A DNA stretch of 41,306 nucleotides from Bacteroidota bacterium. Its GTDB lineage: Bacteria > Bacteroidota > Rhodothermia > Rhodothermales > JAHQVL01. Position 1 is the stretch's first letter. Each line of letters begins with the position of its first letter. The position numbers and the translations under genes were made by a program. The stretch covers positions 1 through 41,306 of the forward strand of contig JBCCIM010000032.1 of assembly GCA_039111535.1 (NCBI GenBank). Direction: 5' to 3'. The notes under the pieces are model-generated. The model was not told where the DNA came from, did not search any database, and saw only the letters and a list, made by a program, of their open reading frames with translations. This document shows, one piece after another, positions 18,364 through 26,402 of this stretch.

Positions 18364-18870
18364 ATGCAGACTCGACCCATCGCATCCCTGTTTCTTACCA
18401 CTTTTTTTACGCTTGTTCTTTCAGGATGCACCCCGGAAGCATCATCTTCATCAACGCAGGAAGCCACACCAACAGCGCGAGTTGCTGTTGATGCCGGCGT
18501 TATTGTAGCCGACATCAATGCATCCCTGATTTTTTACCGGGACTTGCTGGGCCTCCCAGTTGTGGCGGATATAACTACATCCCTCATCGGCAAAGGCCGC
18601 ATGGTTCAATTAAAACACGGGGCCTCGCTCATCAAGCTGGTACAGATGGAAGCCATGCCGGAAGCTACAACAGCTACAGGCATTACTACGACGGTTGGCT
18701 ATCGGTATATCACGCTAATGGTTGAAGACATGGCAACTATCGTAGCAAAAACAGAGGCTGCAGGTACGCCGGTTTTCTTACCCCTGACCACCCTGGGCAA
18801 TGGCGCGCAAATTTATATGGTGGAAGATCCGGAAGGTAACATTGTTGAATTTGTTGAGGAACCGGTGTAA
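18364..18870 (+). CDS. Lipoprotein with a VOC (glyoxalase/bleomycin-resistance) domain
   Basis: Exported lipoprotein of 168 residues. The ATG at 18364 (MQTRPIASLF) puts the lipobox VLSGC at the expected place, with Cys22 as lipidated residue, followed by a Ser/Thr-rich linker. Residues about 45-165 form a single VOC module: VDAGVIVADINASLIFYRDLLGL, with the family FYRDLLGLP signature, and the closing IYMVEDPEGNIVEFVEE, in which the Asp-Pro-Glu-Gly-Asn segment and final Glu are typical. VOC proteins are usually cytosolic, so a lipid-anchored one is unusual. It lies before two other lipoprotein genes but 150 bp separates it from the next. Confidence 0.88.
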   Translation: MQTRPIASLFLTTFFTLVLSGCTPEASSSSTQEATPTARVAVDAGVIVADINASLIFYRDLLGLPVVADITTSLIGKGRMVQLKHGASLIKLVQMEAMPEATTATGITTTVGYRYITLMVEDMATIVAKTEAAGTPVFLPLTTLGNGAQIYMVEDPEGNIVEFVEEPV

Positions 18871-18916
18871 CCCCCACATTTATCTGCGTGTAAACATTAC
18901 AAACTAAAGGAAATTT

Positions 18917-18950
18917 CCGGCGTAACAGCCGGCAAGGGTCAAAAATGACC
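18917..18950. promoter_or_regulatory. Pair of dyads upstream of the DUF305 lipoprotein gene
   Basis: CCGGC-GTAACA-GCCGG (18917-18932) is followed 4 nt later by GGTCA-AAAA-TGACC (18937-18950). The second is a perfect 5-bp palindrome about 70 bp before the DUF305 start and could be an operator; the first contains the genome-wide GCCGGC word and may be incidental. Confidence 0.35.
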
Positions 18951-19020
18951 ACACCACCCGAACTTTCTGCAACAATGCGTATCTTTTTTAGATAAACGCT
19001 TTAACGCTTGATATAAACGT

Positions 19021-19791
19021 ATGCGTCTAAAACTCCAGACTTCCACTGTTTTGCTCGCCCTGCTCGTTTTTACGGGCTGCAGCAACACCAAGAACCTGAC
19101 TACAGAAACTGCTGCTGTTGGAGCAGCGCCGGCAACTGAAACAACAGCCCAACCTACAGCTGAAACGGCTGAAAAAGAGTCCATCTTCTGGGCCCGTCAG
19201 GAGAGCGCCCGCACCCGTTTTGTACAGGCTGATGTTGACTTCATGACCGGTATGATCGGCCACCACGCCCAGGCGTTGATTATGTCTGATCTCGCACCAA
19301 AAAATGGTGCCAGTGCTGAAATCCAGACCCTCGCGGCGCGTATTATAAATGCGCAGAAAGACGAAATTGCGCTCATGCAAACCTGGCTTCGGGACCGCGA
19401 CCAGCCCGTACCCGAAGTGCATATCGACGGACTCAATCTTATGCTACATGGCATGGACAGTGACGGAGGACATGGGGGCCACGGCGGACACGGAGGAATG
19501 CACGACCATTCTGAAATGCCTGGCATGCTTTCTCCGGCACAGCTCGAAGAGTTGGCTGCAGCCAAAGGCACTGATTTTGACAAATTGTTTCTCAAGTACA
19601 TGATCCAGCATCATGCAGGTGCCATTACCATGGTAGACGTGCTGTTTGCAACCGACGGCGCAGGCAATGACGAAGCCTCGTTCAAGCTCGCGGCTGATAT
19701 CAATGTTGACCAAACCACGGAAATTGCGCGTATGCAGCTCATGCTCGATACACTGAATGCCATGGATACTGCCATGGAAGCAGACCAATAG
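19021..19791 (+). CDS. DUF305 lipoprotein with His-rich insert
   Basis: Surface or periplasmic lipoprotein of 256 residues. The signal ends in the lipobox FTGCS (Cys20), followed by a Thr/Ala-rich linker to about residue 60. The DUF305 ferritin-like helical bundle then shows its two hallmark motifs, DFMTGMIGHHAQAL and KYMIQHHAGAITM, about 120 residues apart; each HH pair is a likely metal ligand. Between them, around residue 150, lies a strongly His/Gly/Met-rich segment (GGHGGHGGHGGMHDH) that looks like a copper- or nickel-binding loop. Other DUF305 proteins are associated with copper. The LVIVD lipoprotein gene starts 53 bp downstream, suggesting a shared function and transcript. Confidence 0.92.
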   Translation: MRLKLQTSTVLLALLVFTGCSNTKNLTTETAAVGAAPATETTAQPTAETAEKESIFWARQESARTRFVQADVDFMTGMIGHHAQALIMSDLAPKNGASAEIQTLAARIINAQKDEIALMQTWLRDRDQPVPEVHIDGLNLMLHGMDSDGGHGGHGGHGGMHDHSEMPGMLSPAQLEELAAAKGTDFDKLFLKYMIQHHAGAITMVDVLFATDGAGNDEASFKLAADINVDQTTEIARMQLMLDTLNAMDTAMEADQ

Positions 19792-19844
19792 TTAAAAAAT
19801 ATCCACCTACTATTTCGACTTTTTATCCCAACTAAAAGATAACT

Positions 19845-21911
19845 ATGAAAGGCAATGCCAAACCGCAACGCTCGATGGCCAGCCACTTGTGGCCAGCCCT
19901 GCTTATAGCAGGTCTGTTTACCATCGCAGCATGCGCCCCTAAACCCATCGCAACCTCTTCCGAAGGCGAAGCGATGGCTGACGCAAAAATGGAAGAGTCC
20001 ATGGACGCTATGAAAGCTGCCAAGGACAAAATGATGATGTCTAGAGAAGCGCCAAGCCCGGACCCACGCGTTGGACTCAGCGCCGGCCTCTTTGACGCTG
20101 GAGAAGCCGTATGGAATCTTGATCTGGTTTCTACAACCCCGCCGCCAGAGAACTTTGTTGGTGTAACCAACTCTGACCTCGCGTTCCTCGAAAATTATGT
20201 TATTCAGGGGAACTACAACGGCATCCAGATCTGGGACATCACAGATCCTAAAGCGCCAAGCCTGACAACAGAGTATGTTTGTCCAGCATCCCAGAGCGAT
20301 GTATCGGTATATGAAAATCTGTTGTTTGTCTCTGGTGAAGGACTCGGTGGCCGGCTCGACTGTGGTACCCAGGGTGTTGAAGAAGCCATCAGCGGCGACC
20401 GCCTCCGTGGTATTCGCGTGTTCGACATTAGCGACATTTACAATCCTGAGTATATCACCAACGTTCAGACCTGCCGCGGCTCACACACGCACTCGCTGCT
20501 GAAAGACCCTGATGACGACGATAATGTCTACGTCTACGTTTCTGGTTCAGCACCTGTACGCCCGAATGAAGAATTGTCTGGTTGCTCTTCGGCTATGCCA
20601 TCTGAAGACCCGAACTCTGCACTCTTCCGCATCGAAGTCATCAAAGTACCACTTGCCAACCCGGAGCAAGCTGCTATCGTGAGCTCTCCGCGTATTTTCA
20701 ACGACCTCGTTGCCCCACCCGAGCACGGTCTCGCACCAGACGATATTGCAGCACTCGAAGCAGCACGCGCACGTGGTGCATTCATCATTGAATTTGGCGG
20801 TCAGGAACAGGTATTACCCGATCGTTTTGCATCCATGATGCTCAACGAGTACGTAACTTCGCAGGGCAAAGAAGGCCCGGCTAACGCAGCGGATAGCGCC
20901 GCATTTCGCGAAGCGCTGCCTGCAATTATTGCACAGCGATTTGGTATCAGCAATGATGAAGAGTCTGATGGTCCACGCCCTGGTCCAACCCAGTGCCATG
21001 ACATCACGCTCTACCCTGCCATTGGCCTCGCTGGTGGTGCCTGTGAAGGATATGGTCTGCTCCTCGATATCTCTGACCCGGCCAATCCGGTTCGCATGGA
21101 TGCTGTAGCTGACTCCAACTTCGCCTACTGGCACTCTGCTACCTTCAGCAACGACGGCAGCAAAATCCTGTTCACCGACGAATGGGGCGGTGGCGGCGGC
21201 CCGAAATGCCGCGCCAATGACCCGATGGAATGGGGTGCCAACGCACTGTTTACGCTCGAAAATGGTAAAATGGTATTCCAGAGCTACTTCAAATTGCCGG
21301 CTCCTCAGACTCCGCAGGAAAACTGTGTTGCCCACAACGGCTCACTCATTCCAGTTCCAGGACGCGACCTCTTTGTACAGTCGTGGTACCAGGGTGGCAT
21401 TTCTATTATGGATTGGACCGACGTGAAAAACCCGATTGAAATTGCCTACCACGACCGCGGCCCGGTTGACCCCGACCGCATGGTTATGGGCGGCAGCTGG
21501 TCTGTGTACTGGTACAACGGCCTGATCGTTAACTCGGAAATTGCCCGTGGCCTCGACATTTTTGAGCTACTACCAAGTGGTCATATTTCTGAAAACGAAA
21601 TTGCTGCAGCCAAATCGGTCACGCACAACTTCATGAATGCACAGGGACAGCCTATTTTTGAATGGCCAGCCACCTTTGCATTGGCCGGCGCTTATGTCGA
21701 CCAGTTGGAGCGCTCTGATGGCCTCGCCATGGCTCGGGTCGCTGCGGTTCGCCAGGCGCTCTCAGCAGCTGAAGCCCTCTCTGGCAGCGCACGCAGTGCT
21801 GCGCTAAACAGACTCGCTTCTGAAGTTGACGGCAATGCTAGCGGTTCTTCTGACGCAGGCAAAGTAGAAATGCTTGCCGGCGCAATCCGCGCGCTTGCAG
21901 CCGCTGGCTGA
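19845..21911 (+). CDS. LVIVD-repeat lipoprotein, beta-propeller surface protein
   Basis: Large exported lipoprotein of 688 residues. After a basic N-terminus and hydrophobic run the lipobox IAACA places lipidated Cys at 30. The body is built from propeller blades of the LVIVD type, seen as YNGIQIWDITDPKAPS, RGIRVFDISDIYNPEY, GYGLLLDISDPANPV, GGISIMDWTDVKNPI, with Cys, His and Asp-rich loops (ETNFAYWHSAT-like DSNFAYWHSAT, CRGSHTHSL). The last about 60 residues (AAVRQALSAAEALSGSARSAAL) form a helical tail. It follows the DUF305 gene, a pairing I have seen in related bacteria as DUF305-LVIVD neighbours, and ends at a strong terminator. Ligand unknown; metal handling is an inference from the partner. 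Confidence 0.9.
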   Translation: MKGNAKPQRSMASHLWPALLIAGLFTIAACAPKPIATSSEGEAMADAKMEESMDAMKAAKDKMMMSREAPSPDPRVGLSAGLFDAGEAVWNLDLVSTTPPPENFVGVTNSDLAFLENYVIQGNYNGIQIWDITDPKAPSLTTEYVCPASQSDVSVYENLLFVSGEGLGGRLDCGTQGVEEAISGDRLRGIRVFDISDIYNPEYITNVQTCRGSHTHSLLKDPDDDDNVYVYVSGSAPVRPNEELSGCSSAMPSEDPNSALFRIEVIKVPLANPEQAAIVSSPRIFNDLVAPPEHGLAPDDIAALEAARARGAFIIEFGGQEQVLPDRFASMMLNEYVTSQGKEGPANAADSAAFREALPAIIAQRFGISNDEESDGPRPGPTQCHDITLYPAIGLAGGACEGYGLLLDISDPANPVRMDAVADSNFAYWHSATFSNDGSKILFTDEWGGGGGPKCRANDPMEWGANALFTLENGKMVFQSYFKLPAPQTPQENCVAHNGSLIPVPGRDLFVQSWYQGGISIMDWTDVKNPIEIAYHDRGPVDPDRMVMGGSWSVYWYNGLIVNSEIARGLDIFELLPSGHISENEIAAAKSVTHNFMNAQGQPIFEWPATFALAGAYVDQLERSDGLAMARVAAVRQALSAAEALSGSARSAALNRLASEVDGNASGSSDAGKVEMLAGAIRALAAAG

Positions 21912-21934
21912 TCAAATAGATCTTCGTAAAAGTT

Positions 21935-21973
21935 AAAAGGCTCCTGTCTGCAAGATGCAGACAGGAGCCTTTT
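21935..21973. terminator. Strong bidirectional terminator after the LVIVD gene
   Basis: Perfect 18-bp inverted repeat, AAAAGGCTCCTGTCTGCA (21935-21952), loop AGA, and its complement ending in TTTT (21956-21973). A-tract on one side and T-tract on the other make it functional for either direction, fitting the plus-strand lipoprotein operon and the minus-strand SnoaL-like gene that ends at 22074. Confidence 0.95.
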
Positions 21974-22002
21974 GCGTTTAGTATCGATTGCCGAGTGATG
22001 CT

Positions 22003-22060
22003 AATTAAGGGCTGAAAACATGATCTATGTGTTTTCGTATTTCCGTGCCTCTGTTTTGCA
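22003..22060 (+). repeat. 58-bp dispersed intergenic repeat, copy B
   Basis: Matches 49 of 58 positions of 8361-8418 with no gaps, beginning AATTAAGGG and ending CTGTTTTGCA. It lies just outside the terminator and before the convergent SnoaL-like gene, in noncoding DNA, like copy A. Confidence 0.8.
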
Positions 22061-22073
22061 CTATTCCGGCATA

Positions 22074-22559
22074 CTACTCAGTCAGCGCGTCCCAGTCGGC
22101 TTCTGTTGCCGTTGACAACTGGGACTCCATCACCATCAGCCACACATCCTTTTTGACCAGTAGCGCCTCAAAGTTAATGTATTGCGCATTTTCAGCTTCG
22201 CCTTCCCTAGCTGACGCATACCTGAAAATCCCACGCGAGAAAGCGGTATCTTCGCCGACATACTCCGTTGCAAATCTGAACACAACAGAGGCAGTCATTT
22301 TGCCGGCTTTGGTATCATCAAACCCGGGCTTCCAGTTTGTGAGTGCCGTTGCAATGGGTACGCTGGATTGCGAGAAATCAGAGACCAGCACAGCGTCTTC
22401 ATGGTAGAGGGCAGCATAGCCCTCAAAGTCACCTTCATTGACAGTACGCGATACCTCTGCCCAATAGGCATCAAGATCTTGAGCGCCGGCTGCGCCAACA
22501 GTGCACAACAGCAGCAAAGAAAAAAGAGCCGCTTTACATCGGGCTTGTAAAAAAGTCAT
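22074..22559 (-). CDS. Secreted NTF2-like protein (DUF4440/SnoaL type)
   Basis: Exported protein of 161 residues; the ATG at 22559 (MTFLQARCKAALF) gives a signal peptide with cleavage near GAAGAQ, and a further in-frame ATG four codons upstream is possible. The mature part has the NTF2-fold rhythm: long N-terminal helix (LDAYWAEVSRTVNEGDFEGYAAL), then YHEDAVLVSD and strands VVFRFATEYV, KDVWLMVMESQ. These match DUF4440/SnoaL relatives, which include ketosteroid isomerase-like proteins and many of unknown function. No catalytic residues can be fixed. It converges on the LVIVD gene terminator and diverges from the next gene across 91 bp. Confidence 0.82.
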   Translation of the reverse strand: MTFLQARCKAALFSLLLLCTVGAAGAQDLDAYWAEVSRTVNEGDFEGYAALYHEDAVLVSDFSQSSVPIATALTNWKPGFDDTKAGKMTASVVFRFATEYVGEDTAFSRGIFRYASAREGEAENAQYINFEALLVKKDVWLMVMESQLSTATEADWDALTE

Positions 22560-22650
22560 GGGATGATACAATCTGGTTGAACTTCCGGCTTATTAAGATA
22601 GGAAAACCATCGCCCCCGTACCGAACATCTTTAACCACTGCCGTAAGCTC

Positions 22651-23214
22651 ATGATCAGGCCTGTCTTTTTTCTCGCCACACTCCTCTTGTTTTTCATTCC
22701 TCATACCGGGTACACACAAGACGTGGTGATTAACGGCGTCACGCTCACTGACGCACAAGAACAAGCGCTCGAGAATCTATACAACGTCAAGCCATTGCCG
22801 GGTGAATACTGGTACGACACCAACAGCGGGCTATACGGTGTGATGGGACATCAAGCCTATGGGTTCATGTTTCCCGGTCACGATTTTGGGAAGCTGAGTC
22901 AGTATGCCTCACAAGGCAACACCCGCGTATTTGTCAACGGCCGCGAACTGCCGCAGCTGGAGTGGGTCATATGGAGTTACATGCTTGGCTATCCCATCCA
23001 GGTGGGCAACTACTGGCTGGATGACAAAGGCAACGCCGGCTATGTGGGCAACCCGCAGCCCGTACTCAACCTGTACCTGATTGCACAAAAAAACACCTAC
23101 GGCGATAGCGGCGACAACTTCTGGTCCTCCCGTTTCAGCGCCGGAAACCACGATGGCAACGGACGCGGATATGTGAGCGTGCCCGGGTATGGGCCGGTGG
23201 GGTATGGGTTTTAG
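22651..23214 (+). CDS. Secreted protein of unknown function, Gly/Tyr-rich
   Basis: Exported protein of 187 residues with a signal peptide (MIRPVFFLATLLLFF, cleavage near YTQD). I do not recognise a named family. The mature protein has an N-terminal helix (LTDAQEQALENLY), then aromatic and glycine-rich repeats: PGEYWYDTNSGLYGV and GNYWLDDKGNAGYVG are two imperfect copies of a Y-W-x-D-x2-S/G-x-x-G-x-x-G motif, suggesting a small beta-structure repeat. The C terminus (GNGRGYVSVPGYGPVGYGF) is nearly all Gly, Tyr, Val and Pro. Coding is supported by the signal peptide and even GC across positions. No partner is suggested by the neighbours. Confidence 0.75.
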   Translation: MIRPVFFLATLLLFFIPHTGYTQDVVINGVTLTDAQEQALENLYNVKPLPGEYWYDTNSGLYGVMGHQAYGFMFPGHDFGKLSQYASQGNTRVFVNGRELPQLEWVIWSYMLGYPIQVGNYWLDDKGNAGYVGNPQPVLNLYLIAQKNTYGDSGDNFWSSRFSAGNHDGNGRGYVSVPGYGPVGYGF

Positions 23215-23218
23215 GGAA

Positions 23219-23303
23219 TGTCGATTTTCGAGTGCCGAATGTCGAGTGGATGAGGAATGGCGTCATTCTTCAAATGTGTCATCCTGAGCCTTGCGAAGGA
23301 TCT
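23219..23303. repeat. Composite of two intergenic repeat fragments
   Basis: 23219-23246 holds GTCGATTTTCGAGTGCCG and a GTCGAGT repeat related to the reverse-oriented fragment at 8477-8500. 23278-23303 is GTCATCCTGAGCCTTGCGAA plus GGATCT, a hairpin-forming REP-like unit that resembles the palindromes at 37351-37378. Both lie upstream of the acetyltransferase and exclude an upstream start for it. Confidence 0.65.
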
Positions 23304-23366
23304 CTGCTAGATTGGCTCCGGTTTCAAAAGCAGAACACCGGATGCATTGACTTCAGTTCTTTGTTC

Positions 23367-23879
23367 ATGAATACATACGACTATACACAAATTGAATTTC
23401 GGCGACTGCTTGAGGTGGAGCCGCGGGCAATTATCGACTTGATGAACGATCCGGATGTGAGACGCCACCTGCCCCTTGCACAGGGCCACTTTGGTCAAGA
23501 GGATTACAAGCGCTTTATTGCCGGCAAAGAGAAAATCTGGACCACCCATGGCTACGGCCCGTGGGCTTTTATGCTTGGGGATGAATTTGTGGGCTGGGGT
23601 GGTTTGCAGCCTGAAGACGGCGATGTAGATGTTGGCCTGATTCTTCGGAGGAAGCACTGGGGCGCCGGCCGGCTGCTCTATACACGAATTGTCGATCAAG
23701 CCTTCAACAACCTGGGTGTTGATTCCGTGATTGCCTTGTTGCCGCCCAGTAGAACCCGCGTAGCCGGCCTGCAGCGGCTTGGCTTCCAACGTGACAGCGA
23801 GTTTGTGATTGGCGACGCGCTGTTTCACCGCTACCGGCTAACACGCAAAGCCTATCTGCACACTACAAAGCGTAAGTAA
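23367..23879 (+). CDS. GNAT-family acetyltransferase (Acetyltransf_3/RimJ-like)
   Basis: Cytosolic acetyltransferase of 170 residues. I start it at the ATG at 23367 (MNTYDYTQIEFRRL) because the open frame upstream runs through a REP-like repeat. The core reads as beta-strand/helix (IEFRRLLEVEPRAIIDLMNDPDVRRHL), the substrate loop (HGYGPWAFMLGDEFVGWGGL) and the acetyl-CoA segment LRRKHWGAGRLLYTRIVDQAF, with the expected R/K-x-x-W-G-x-G/A form. The closing strand-helix RTRVAGLQRLGFQRDSEF is typical of RimJ/RimL-type enzymes. Substrate unknown. Confidence 0.88.
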   Translation: MNTYDYTQIEFRRLLEVEPRAIIDLMNDPDVRRHLPLAQGHFGQEDYKRFIAGKEKIWTTHGYGPWAFMLGDEFVGWGGLQPEDGDVDVGLILRRKHWGAGRLLYTRIVDQAFNNLGVDSVIALLPPSRTRVAGLQRLGFQRDSEFVIGDALFHRYRLTRKAYLHTTKRK

Positions 23880-24019
23880 TCCTCCTGTACACCAGATCCG
23901 GGCGAAGATTTGCCACAAGGCGAATATTCACGGCAATAAACTATACAACTGTGCATTAAAGCCGGCAAACAGCTAGCTTAGGGACAACCACTGTTTCCCT
24001 GACCAGCTTGTTTTGCTTT

Positions 24020-25324
24020 ATGTCCTTCGTCAGATACACCCTCGTTTTTCTGCTTTGCTTTGTTGCCGGCACCGCTGCGGCGCAAACCCACTCCCTCCAA
24101 AAATCTCCTGCGCTCAGCGAAGCTGCACCCAAAGCAGCCGGCATGTCGGCAGACCGACTGGCACATATTGACGCCATGGCAAAAGAGGCTGTCGATGCAG
24201 GCCATCTGCCGGGCGTAGTAGCCCTTGTAGCGCGGCACGGCAAAATTGTATTCTGGAAAGCGTATGGCAAAGCCGACAACGCAAGCAATCGGATGATGAA
24301 GCGTGATGATATTTTTCGCATTGCCTCGCAGACCAAAGCCATCACCTCAACCGCTGTTTTGATGTTGTGGGAAGAAGGACATTTTCAACTCGATGATCCG
24401 ATCTCGAAATACATCCCCGAATTCAAGAACCCGCAGGTGCTATCGCGCTATCGGTACAGTGACACCACCTATACCACCGTGGATGCCGACAAAGAAATTA
24501 CCATCCGCCACCTGCTCACCCACACCTCGGGGATTGGGTACGGCGTGATTGATGGGGACGAGCGGATGAAAATGATTTACAACAAAGCCGGCATCACCGA
24601 CCTCTTTACTACAGAGTCCATTACCATCGAGGAAAGCGTCAAGAAGCTCGCAAAGCTGCCACTGCACCACAATCCAGGTGAGAAGTTCACCTACAGTGAA
24701 GGCCTAGATGTGCTCGGATATTTTATCGAAGTGATTTCTGGCCAACCGTTTGATGACTTTCTAAGAACACGCATCTTCGATCCGCTCGGCATGGATGACA
24801 CCTGGTTCTATCTACCAGACAACAAAGCCGACCGGCTCGTATCCGTACAGCGTAAAGATAAAGACGGCGGCTGGGAGCAATATCCCATCACGTTTTACGA
24901 CACCAACTACCCCATCACCGGCGCCCGCACCTTTTTCTCCGGTGGCGCGGGCCTGTCCAGTACCGCTAAAGACTACGCAACCTTTTTGCAGATGTACCTC
25001 AACGGTGGCGAACTCAATGGCACCCGTATCCTGAGTCGGAAGACCATTGAGTCAGCAATGAAAAACCAGGTGGGTGCGCTCAATGGGGAAAACGCTACAA
25101 GCGGAATCGGCCTGGCCTTTGGCGTAGTGAACGACAAAGGCGTCGCCCGCGGTGGTATTGGTAGCGCCGGCACGTTCGAGTGGGGCGGGTACTTCAACAC
25201 GCAATACTTCGCGGACCCGGATGAACAGTTAATCGGCGTAATCCTGAAACAGACCCAGGGACCTGTGATGGATAACACCGGGTGGAAATTTCGATTATTT
25301 ACCGGGCAGGCGATTGATGACTAA
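24020..25324 (+). CDS. Secreted serine hydrolase, beta-lactamase class C / esterase EstB family
   Basis: Exported penicillin-binding-protein-like hydrolase (PF00144) of 434 residues. The ATG at 24020 (MSFVRYTLVFLLC) begins a signal peptide with cleavage near GTAAAQ. The active-site S-x-x-K is SQTK (Ser103, Lys106); the second motif reads YSEG near residue 225 rather than the canonical YxN; the third, HxG-like, position is GSAGTFEWGG near residue 380, replacing the Lys-Thr-Gly or His-x-Gly box. These changes favour esterase or peptidase activity over antibiotic hydrolysis. It ends 139 bp before the ABC binding-protein gene. Confidence 0.9.
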   Translation: MSFVRYTLVFLLCFVAGTAAAQTHSLQKSPALSEAAPKAAGMSADRLAHIDAMAKEAVDAGHLPGVVALVARHGKIVFWKAYGKADNASNRMMKRDDIFRIASQTKAITSTAVLMLWEEGHFQLDDPISKYIPEFKNPQVLSRYRYSDTTYTTVDADKEITIRHLLTHTSGIGYGVIDGDERMKMIYNKAGITDLFTTESITIEESVKKLAKLPLHHNPGEKFTYSEGLDVLGYFIEVISGQPFDDFLRTRIFDPLGMDDTWFYLPDNKADRLVSVQRKDKDGGWEQYPITFYDTNYPITGARTFFSGGAGLSSTAKDYATFLQMYLNGGELNGTRILSRKTIESAMKNQVGALNGENATSGIGLAFGVVNDKGVARGGIGSAGTFEWGGYFNTQYFADPDEQLIGVILKQTQGPVMDNTGWKFRLFTGQAIDD

Positions 25325-25463
25325 GAATCAGCTATCTGCTCCTCCCACGTCACCATGAGCCCCGCGAAGAGTCTGGACAAGCAGACCGGTTGCATCACCT
25401 CAAGGGCAATCAATACTCAGCCCCTGACCCCAACGTCATCTAATGATCAGCTACGTTGCTAAT

Positions 25464-26396
25464 ATGAAGTCACTATCTACCTATGCTTTATTGGCCACCC
25501 TGCTCCTAATTGCAGGCTGCCAGTCAGATGCAACAATATCCGACAAACCCCGCGTTGCGCTCATCATGAAGTCGCTGGCGAACGAATTCTTTGTGACGAT
25601 GGCAGACGGTGCAAAGGCGCACCAGGTGGAGCATGCTGAGACGTATGACCTGGTTGTAAACGGCATCAAAAACGAAAGCGATCTCAGCCAACAGGTGGCG
25701 CTAGTCGAGCAGATGATTGCTACCGGTGTGGATGCTATCGTCATCGCGCCGGCTGACTCGCGGGCACTCGTGCCTGTGGCAAAGCGCGCGCAGCAAGCAG
25801 GGATTGTTGTGGTTAATATCGACAATAAATTTGATGCAGCGGTGCTTCAGGAAGCAGGTGTAACCATTCCGTTTGTAGGCCCTGACAACCGCGCTGGCGC
25901 ACGCAGCGTAGGTGAAGCCCTTGCTAACGAACTCGAGGTGGGGGACGAGGTGGCAATCATTGGCGGGATCCCTACGGCCTTCAACGCGCAGCAGCGACAG
26001 CAAGGCTTTGAAGATGCTATGGCGGCTGCCGGCATCAACATCGTCAGCATTCAAAGCGGCGGCTGGGAGCAGGCGCAGGCCAATACGGTTGCCGCGGCAT
26101 TGATCAACGAACACCCCAACCTGAAAGCCCTGCTTTGCAGCAACGACAACATGGCGCTGGGTGCAGCTTCTGCGCTGCGCCAGGCCGGCAAAGAAGATGT
26201 GCTCGTCGTAGGTTTTGATAACATTGCAGCCATCCAGGCCATGATCGAAAACGGCCGCGTACTCGCCACAGCAGATCAGCATGGCGACCTGCTTGCCGTA
26301 TATGGTATCGAGGCGGCCTTGCAGATTCTGTCGGGTACCGTTTCGCCCGAAGATCGGCAAACACCTGTTGATCTTATCACCAGAAACACCCCATAG
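25464..26396 (+). CDS. Sugar-type ABC transporter substrate-binding lipoprotein (RbsB-like)
   Basis: Lipid-anchored binding protein of 310 residues, PF13407 type. The ATG at 25464 (MKSLSTYALLA) places the lipobox LIAGC with Cys19. The ligand-binding core is recognised by PRVALIMKSLANEFFVTMADGAK at the N-terminal lobe, DAIVIAPADSRALV and VGFDNIAAIQAMI motifs, and LLCSNDNMALGA, the classic binding-site region of ribose, allose or autoinducer-2 binding proteins. A permease gene starts 6 bp downstream. Substrate is probably a pentose or related sugar or nucleoside, but cannot be fixed. No ATP-binding subunit is adjacent. Confidence 0.92.
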   Translation: MKSLSTYALLATLLLIAGCQSDATISDKPRVALIMKSLANEFFVTMADGAKAHQVEHAETYDLVVNGIKNESDLSQQVALVEQMIATGVDAIVIAPADSRALVPVAKRAQQAGIVVVNIDNKFDAAVLQEAGVTIPFVGPDNRAGARSVGEALANELEVGDEVAIIGGIPTAFNAQQRQQGFEDAMAAAGINIVSIQSGGWEQAQANTVAAALINEHPNLKALLCSNDNMALGAASALRQAGKEDVLVVGFDNIAAIQAMIENGRVLATADQHGDLLAVYGIEAALQILSGTVSPEDRQTPVDLITRNTP

Positions 26397-26402
26397 TCGA
26401 AG

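Noticed and set aside
24020-25324. Antibiotic-resistance beta-lactamase
   Set aside because: SxxK is present but the second and third boxes are not those of true class C enzymes; esterase or peptidase activity is more likely.
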